Assembly: GCA_964642795.1 (NCBI GenBank)
Contig: CAZXRQ010000061.1
Span: forward strand, 1 to 10,339
DNA: 10,339 nucleotides
Source: JAVVVD01 sp964642795
Lineage (GTDB): Bacteria; Bacillota; Clostridia; Christensenellales; CAG-138
Direction of reading: 5' to 3'
This document shows, one piece after another, positions 6,801 to 10,339 of this stretch. The notes under the pieces were generated by a model, which worked only from the letters and a program-made list of their open reading frames with translations, was not told the origin of the DNA and did not search any database. The first letter of the stretch is position 1, and each line of letters begins with the position of its first letter. The position numbers were made by a program, and so were the translations under genes.

Positions 6801-6829
6801 ATTTTACACCCTGCGCTATTAAATCGCAA
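6801..6829 (-). promoter_or_regulatory. Sigma-A type promoter of the small calcium-loop gene
   Basis: Read on the minus strand, TTGCGA (6829-6824) and TAAAAT (6806-6801) are separated by 17 bases. Initiation would be near 6794, giving a leader of about 23 bases that holds the GGAGG site. This is among the best promoter matches in the window. Confidence 0.75.
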
Positions 6830-6871
6830 CGTTGTGGAATAAGCCGCGCTGAATTTGCGCACCCTCACAAT

Positions 6872-8449
6872 ATGATGAAGGATAAAAGCAAAACCAAAAA
6901 GCCGCTGTTTCCCCGCGATACGTCCTCCGTACCCCCCGAGACCAAGCGCGACGCGGAGGCATACGAAAAATACCTGGAATGGAACAATGCGCAGTCGGGC
7001 GCTCAGCGCCTGCCGGAGCGGCCAGCGCGGTTTCTGCTCATGCTTGCCGGGCACGGCGACCGCAGGAGCACGCTGCGCTCCATTAAGGCTCAGCAGGCAC
7101 GTCTGCTCGGCGACGAGAGGGATTATGACTATGCGATGTACATATTCTGCGGCGACGAGTTGGCGCCGGACGCACTCATGGAGCTTGCCTGCGCCGCCGA
7201 AAGCGAGCCCGCAATAATATATGCGGATGAGGACATGAGCTGCTCCGGGCACAGAACCGCGCCGTTTTTCAAGCCTGAGCTGCGCGTACCCACTTTAATC
7301 AGCTATAATATGTGCGGGCGCGCCTTTGCCATCCGCCGTGATATATTCGAGCGCTGCAATACGACCACTCCCGAAGACGACGACGATATATACGGCCTTG
7401 TGCTGCGCGCAGCGGCGTTAGCCGAGGACTACGTCCACATAAGCCGGCCAATATATACCTGCGGCACGCCAAACGGCGTTTCCGACGCCGCTATCTCCCA
7501 CATAGACGGCTTTCTTTCCGGGAGCGGACACGCCGTCCCCGGGCTGTATCCGGGCAGCTTCAGATCCATCAGCGCAAAGAATACCGACGAGCTGCGCGCC
7601 TGTATAGTCGTACCGCACAAAGATGAGCTCGACGCGCTGCGCCGCCTGTTGGAAAGCGTGGAGGCCAATACGCTGCACGAAAACTACAGCTTCGTCATTT
7701 CGGACGCAGGCTCCAAGAATCCCGCCGTACTGCGCTACTACCAGCTGCTGGAGAAAAACCGCGCCGCGCGCATAATACGCTGCGGCCCGCGCAGCCTGCC
7801 TATGCTGCTGAACGAGGGCGCCAAGCGCACCGAGGCGGACGTGCTGGTATTCCTTGACCCGTTCTGCGAGGCAATAAGACCCACATGGCTCACGGCGCTG
7901 CTCAATGCATTGTGCCTCGGGGCCGAAATAGCGGGCGGAAAGCTGATAGACCCCTCCGGAACGCTGCTTTTTGCAGGCGGCGTAGTGGGTATAAAGGGCT
8001 GGGCTGACAGCCCATACCGCCGCTGGCCGGACGGCATAAAGGACGGGCGGCAGAACCGCCTTGCCAACACCGCCAGGCAGGTGAGCTATGTTTCCAGCGC
8101 CTGTATGGCGATGCGCACGCAGGATTTTTTCGGCGCAGGGTGCTTTGACGAGACCTTTTCCGGCGGATACGGAATGGATGCGGAGCTTTGCCTGCGCGAG
8201 GCGTTTCACGGGGGGGTTACGCTGTACGAGCCGGCCGCTGTGCTGCGCTGCCACAAGCCTCCCATGACCGCCGCGCACGCAGGTGAGGACGAGCTTGCGC
8301 GCTGCTACGACGTTATGCGTAAAACGCTCACCGAGGGCGATCCGCATTACAGCAGCAACTTTGACTATGGCCTGCTCAGGCCGCAGCCCGCGCCGCCTGC
8401 TGCTCCCATCGCGCTTAATCCCATATACACGGGACGATCGACAAAATAG
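6872..8449 (+). CDS. Two-domain GT2-like glycosyltransferase with altered DXD motifs
   Basis: The protein (525 residues) resembles tandem family-2 glycosyltransferases of surface polysaccharide synthesis. A charged N-terminal region (1-50) precedes half one (about 52-200). Half one has the strand FLLMLAG, ESIxAQ-like TLRSIKAQQ (67-75), LAPDALMELA (97-106) and IIYADEDMSCSGHRTAPFFKPEL (115-137), which is the typical SDEDxxDxxGxRxxPxFKPxW region. Half two (about 242-470) has ACIVVPHKDELDALRRLLESV, a retained ISDAGS (276-281), GGKLIDPSGTLLFAGGVVG (355-373) and CFDETF...ELCLREA (424-444). The DXD-type acidic motif is not intact: half one reads IFCGDEL (91-97), half two FLDPFCE (327-333). Half one also lacks about 40 residues of the nucleotide-binding part. 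The ATG at 6872 (or the next one at 6875) has no visible ribosome binding site, so the start is uncertain. No membrane segment is seen. Sugar and acceptor are unknown. Confidence 0.85.
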   Translation: MMKDKSKTKKPLFPRDTSSVPPETKRDAEAYEKYLEWNNAQSGAQRLPERPARFLLMLAGHGDRRSTLRSIKAQQARLLGDERDYDYAMYIFCGDELAPDALMELACAAESEPAIIYADEDMSCSGHRTAPFFKPELRVPTLISYNMCGRAFAIRRDIFERCNTTTPEDDDDIYGLVLRAAALAEDYVHISRPIYTCGTPNGVSDAAISHIDGFLSGSGHAVPGLYPGSFRSISAKNTDELRACIVVPHKDELDALRRLLESVEANTLHENYSFVISDAGSKNPAVLRYYQLLEKNRAARIIRCGPRSLPMLLNEGAKRTEADVLVFLDPFCEAIRPTWLTALLNALCLGAEIAGGKLIDPSGTLLFAGGVVGIKGWADSPYRRWPDGIKDGRQNRLANTARQVSYVSSACMAMRTQDFFGAGCFDETFSGGYGMDAELCLREAFHGGVTLYEPAAVLRCHKPPMTAAHAGEDELARCYDVMRKTLTEGDPHYSSNFDYGLLRPQPAPPAAPIALNPIYTGRSTK

Positions 8450-8528
8450 AGCCGTGGCAAAAAGGATGCTGATGGCATTTACCATATAAATTCATAAATG
8501 TTTAGCAACTCTTTTCTCCGTGCAACGT

Positions 8529-8534
8529 TATAAT
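8529..8534 (+). promoter_or_regulatory. Candidate -10 box of the lipoprotein gene
   Basis: TATAAT (8529-8534) is a perfect -10 hexamer 34 bases upstream of the lipoprotein start codon. No good -35 hexamer lies at the normal distance, so this promoter would be weak or activator-dependent. The rest of the gap between 8450 and 8568 is AT-rich and shows no clear terminator. Confidence 0.4.
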
Positions 8535-8568
8535 AGTATAACCGATATCGAGAAAGGAAGTTTTATCG

Positions 8569-9897
8569 ATGAAAAAAATCATAGCTATTGCAGTTTGTAT
8601 ACTGTTTGCATTTACAACAGTCGCCTGCACGGCAGACTCCCCCTCCGACTCCGACGGTCAGCAAGCCCAGATACCTAACCCCGTAGTCGAGCAGAAGAGC
8701 GCCGCCGCGTTTGAAGCGCTGGGCATCACGATAGATGCGCCCGACGGCGCCGAAAACATCGTTTACAGCATCATAGGCGGCGAGCTTGCCGAGGTGCGCT
8801 TCACCTATGGCGGCAACGACTATACCTACCGCGCAAGCACGGTATCCGACGATATATCCGGCGTATACGACACCTTTTCCCCCGCGTTTACGCTGGATAT
8901 ACTGTATGGCGAGTATGGGCTCCCCGTCTCCGCCGAGGCAGTCTCAGGCGCGGAGGGCGGCAGCCTTGTCACGTGGGCAGAGGATGGCGTAAACTATTCG
9001 CTTTACACCGCATCCGCTGTAAGCGAGGCTGCCCTGCGCGGCGCTGTGGTGGCCGCTATGGAAACCGTGTTTTCCAACGTTTCTGAGGATATATGGACTT
9101 CTCGCGGCATAGTGCGGCTTGCAAAGAACAGCGGCTTGACCTGCATGGATCTTGACGGCGACGGCAACATGGAAAGCATTACCCTTGAGGAGATCCCTGA
9201 GCAGGAGGGCGAGCTTGCAATGACAAAGCTTGTGATTACCTCAGCAGACGGCAACGCCAGCGAGTTGGTGATGGATATAGTATATGTATCCTCCGCATTC
9301 GCCGTGGACATCGATGGCGACGGCCTTGTTGAGCTGTTCATCAGCGGCGACGAATGCTCCGCGGACTACTCCACATGGATGGCGCGCTATGACGGGCAAA
9401 GCATAGTTCCCGCCGCGCCCTACTATGAACCCGAAGCCGAGCAGACGTATCAGGTCGCCTCCTGCTCCGGCACGGTCGAGGATTTCAATCTCGACAACGG
9501 CTCGATTACCGTGTGTGACAGCGTGGACATTATTGGTACATGGTGGTGCGAAACGCAATATTGGCTTGCTGCCGGGACCTTTGCGCTTGAGCGCGTGCCG
9601 GATTCCGTCTGGTCTAACCGCAATGCTGACTATATCGACGAAGAATACTGGTCTTACAGCACGTTAGTCACAGTAAGAGAGCTGCCGTATACAACCTTCG
9701 ATGGCGCCGACGCTGTGTTGCCCATAGGCGAGACGCTTACTCTAATAGATACCGACTACTCCACATATTTCCGCTTCTTAACGCAGAGCGGCATAACGGG
9801 AAGCATAGCAGTTGAACCCGCTGCGGATTACTGGGGTGTGTTAATCGACGGCGCACATGAGAGCGAATACTTTAATGATATCCCCTATGCCGGCTGA
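8569..9897 (+). CDS. Lipoprotein with DxDGDG loops and SH3-like C-terminus
   Basis: I do not recognise a named function. The 442-residue product starts with a lipoprotein signal (MKKIIAIAV, hydrophobic core, TVAC with Cys20), so it should be anchored to the outer membrane face. Residues 38-165 (from NPVVE, through the GGELAEVRFTYGG, DDISGVYDTF and VTWAEDGVNYSLY patches) resemble a domain seen in many clostridial surface proteins, probably DUF4367-like; this is from memory. Residues 190-260 contain two acidic loops, MDLDGDGNME (193-201) and VDIDGDGLVELFIS (246-259), of the FG-GAP/VCBS calcium-loop type. Residues 365-415 (VTVRELPY, GETLTLIDTD, FRFLTQSGITGSI) look like a bacterial SH3 domain, often used in wall binding. 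The ATG follows AAAGGA (8553-8558) by ten bases. It is a single-gene unit between the glycosyltransferase and the tRNA cluster, ended by a strong terminator. Confidence 0.87.
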   Translation: MKKIIAIAVCILFAFTTVACTADSPSDSDGQQAQIPNPVVEQKSAAAFEALGITIDAPDGAENIVYSIIGGELAEVRFTYGGNDYTYRASTVSDDISGVYDTFSPAFTLDILYGEYGLPVSAEAVSGAEGGSLVTWAEDGVNYSLYTASAVSEAALRGAVVAAMETVFSNVSEDIWTSRGIVRLAKNSGLTCMDLDGDGNMESITLEEIPEQEGELAMTKLVITSADGNASELVMDIVYVSSAFAVDIDGDGLVELFISGDECSADYSTWMARYDGQSIVPAAPYYEPEAEQTYQVASCSGTVEDFNLDNGSITVCDSVDIIGTWWCETQYWLAAGTFALERVPDSVWSNRNADYIDEEYWSYSTLVTVRELPYTTFDGADAVLPIGETLTLIDTDYSTYFRFLTQSGITGSIAVEPAADYWGVLIDGAHESEYFNDIPYAG

Positions 9898-9916
9898 TAC
9901 GGCGGCGGGTATTCAG

Positions 9917-9956
9917 AAACGGCCATGCGTGTACACGGCCGTTTTTTTGTTTTTTT
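9917..9956 (+). terminator. Rho-independent terminator after the lipoprotein gene
   Basis: AAACGGCC (9917-9924) pairs with GGCCGTTT (9937-9944) around a 12-base loop, followed by two T runs (9942-9948 and 9950-9956). It begins 19 bases after the stop codon and separates the lipoprotein gene from the tRNA promoter. Confidence 0.92.
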
Positions 9957-9971
9957 ACTTGCCTTTTTGCG

Positions 9972-10001
9972 TTGACACGCGCCCCCAATATGCTGTATAC
10001 T
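9972..10001 (+). promoter_or_regulatory. Strong promoter of the tRNA cluster
   Basis: A perfect TTGACA (9972-9977) and TATACT (9996-10001) are spaced by 18 bases. Initiation would be near 10008, about 15 bases before the first tRNA. This is the best -35 match in the window, as expected for a stable RNA operon. Confidence 0.85.
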
Positions 10002-10022
10002 ATCTTTCGCGGTGTTTAGTAT

Positions 10023-10098
10023 GGGAGCATAGCTCAGCTGGGAGAGCACTTGCCTTACAAGCAAGGGGTCACAGGTTCGAGCCCTGTTGCTCCCACCA
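10023..10098 (+). tRNA. tRNA-Val (anticodon UAC)
   Basis: A complete 76-base cloverleaf with encoded CCA. The acceptor GGGAGCA pairs with TGCTCCC, the anticodon stem CTTGC/GCAAG encloses the loop CTTACAA with anticodon TAC at 10056-10058, and the T arm is ACAGG-TTCGAGC-CCTGT. Discriminator base is A. It is the first gene of the cluster and should read GUA and other valine codons by wobble. Confidence 0.97.
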
Positions 10099-10101
10099 TT
10101 T

Positions 10102-10178
10102 GGCCCGGTAGTTCAGTTGGTTAGAATGCCAGCCTGTCACGCTGGAGGTCAGGGGTTCGAGCCCCCTCCGGGTCGCCA
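10102..10178 (+). tRNA. tRNA-Asp (anticodon GUC)
   Basis: A complete 77-base cloverleaf with encoded CCA. The acceptor GGCCCGG pairs with CCGGGTC (one G-U pair), the anticodon stem CCAGC/GCTGG encloses CTGTCAC with anticodon GTC at 10136-10138, and the T arm is AGGGG-TTCGAGC-CCCCT. Discriminator G fits aspartate identity. It is separated from tRNA-Val by only three T residues. Confidence 0.97.
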
Positions 10179-10182
10179 TTTT

Positions 10183-10258
10183 GCCTCGGTAGCTCAGTTG
10201 GTAGAGCAAGGGACTGAAAATCCCTGTGTCGGTGGTTCGACTCCACTCTGAGGCACCA
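10183..10258 (+). tRNA. tRNA-Phe (anticodon GAA)
   Basis: A complete 76-base cloverleaf with encoded CCA. The acceptor GCCTCGG pairs with CTGAGGC (one G-U pair), the anticodon stem AGGGA/TCCCT encloses CTGAAAA with anticodon GAA at 10216-10218, and the T arm is GGTGG-TTCGACT-CCACT. Discriminator A fits phenylalanine identity. Four T residues separate it from tRNA-Asp. Confidence 0.97.
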
Positions 10259-10261
10259 TTT

Positions 10262-10337
10262 GCGGGAGTAGCTCATTTGGTAGAGCGCAGCCTTGCCAAG
10301 GCTGAGGTGGCGGGTTCGAGCCCCGTTTCCCGCTCCA
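10262..10337 (+). tRNA. tRNA-Gly (anticodon GCC)
   Basis: A complete 76-base cloverleaf with encoded CCA. The acceptor GCGGGAG pairs with TTCCCGC (one G-U pair), the anticodon stem CAGCC/GGCTG encloses TTGCCAA with anticodon GCC, and the T arm is GCGGG-TTCGAGC-CCCGT. Discriminator T (U) fits glycine identity. The D loop has T where the other three tRNAs have G15, and the variable loop ends in G instead of C48. The cluster may go on past the window end, since no terminator follows. Confidence 0.96.
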
Positions 10338-10339
10338 TT

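Noticed and set aside
7418..8485. A 355-codon open frame on the minus strand
   Set aside because: It is antisense to the glycosyltransferase gene, which has clear family motifs. The minus-strand translation shows no known pattern.
9857..10111. A plus-strand open frame crossing the terminator and tRNA-Val
   Set aside because: It runs through a terminator, a promoter and a tRNA gene, so it is not a protein gene.
1..10339. CRISPR array, insertion sequence, phage genes or toxin-antitoxin pair
   Set aside because: No regularly spaced direct repeats, transposase or integrase motifs, or paired small overlapping genes were seen. The tRNA cluster at the end could serve as an integration site, but no att-like duplication is visible in the window.

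Overview
The window looks like chromosomal DNA from an anaerobic member of the Firmicutes, probably a Clostridia species of the Oscillospiraceae/Ruminococcaceae/Christensenellaceae kind. The evidence is a groES-groEL operon under a perfect CIRCE (HrcA) operator, strong GGAGG ribosome binding sites, sigma-A type promoters, encoded CCA ends on all tRNAs, a dCMP deaminase of the ComEB type, a serpin lipoprotein, a PepV/Sapep-like M20 dipeptidase and an NhaC-family antiporter. The sequence is GC-rich, and codon use is quite uniform across the genes (many ATA, GGC and CTG codons). I see no sign of a recently acquired island, phage, transposon or CRISPR array.

Layout. Positions 1-1318, minus strand: the 5' part of groEL, then complete groES, the CIRCE operator and the promoter. 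The groEL 3' end lies outside the window. Positions 1352-3438, plus strand: a divergent promoter, a dCMP deaminase, a lipid-anchored serpin and a terminator. Positions 3439-6482, plus strand: a 230-base leader with a promoter candidate and a perfect 12-bp palindrome, then a two-gene unit (M20 dipeptidase and NhaC-type antiporter). It ends at a perfect inverted repeat that also serves the convergent small gene at 6502-6771. That minus-strand gene encodes an 89-residue protein with one hydrophobic helix and one dockerin/EF-hand-like calcium loop, read from a good promoter at 6801-6829. Positions 6872-8449, plus strand: a two-domain GT2-like glycosyltransferase whose DXD-type motifs look degenerate in both halves. 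Positions 8569-9956, plus strand: a 442-residue lipoprotein with two DxDGDG loops and an SH3-like C-terminus, then a terminator. Positions 9972-10337, plus strand: a strong promoter and a tight cluster of tRNA-Val, tRNA-Asp, tRNA-Phe and tRNA-Gly, which probably continues past the window.

How the genes work together. Chaperonin, nucleotide salvage and tRNA genes are housekeeping. The accessory part is mainly cell-surface: a serpin lipoprotein, a second lipoprotein, a probable membrane-anchored small protein and an unusual glycosyltransferase. The dipeptidase-antiporter pair is the only convincing functional couple; it could link intracellular dipeptide breakdown with ion-coupled export or exchange of the products. 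I did not find a clearly new multi-gene system. The most interesting single items are the glycosyltransferase with altered catalytic motifs, the serpin with an unusual reactive loop, the small calcium-loop protein, and the palindrome in the dipeptidase leader. All domain assignments come from reading motifs by eye; no database search was run.
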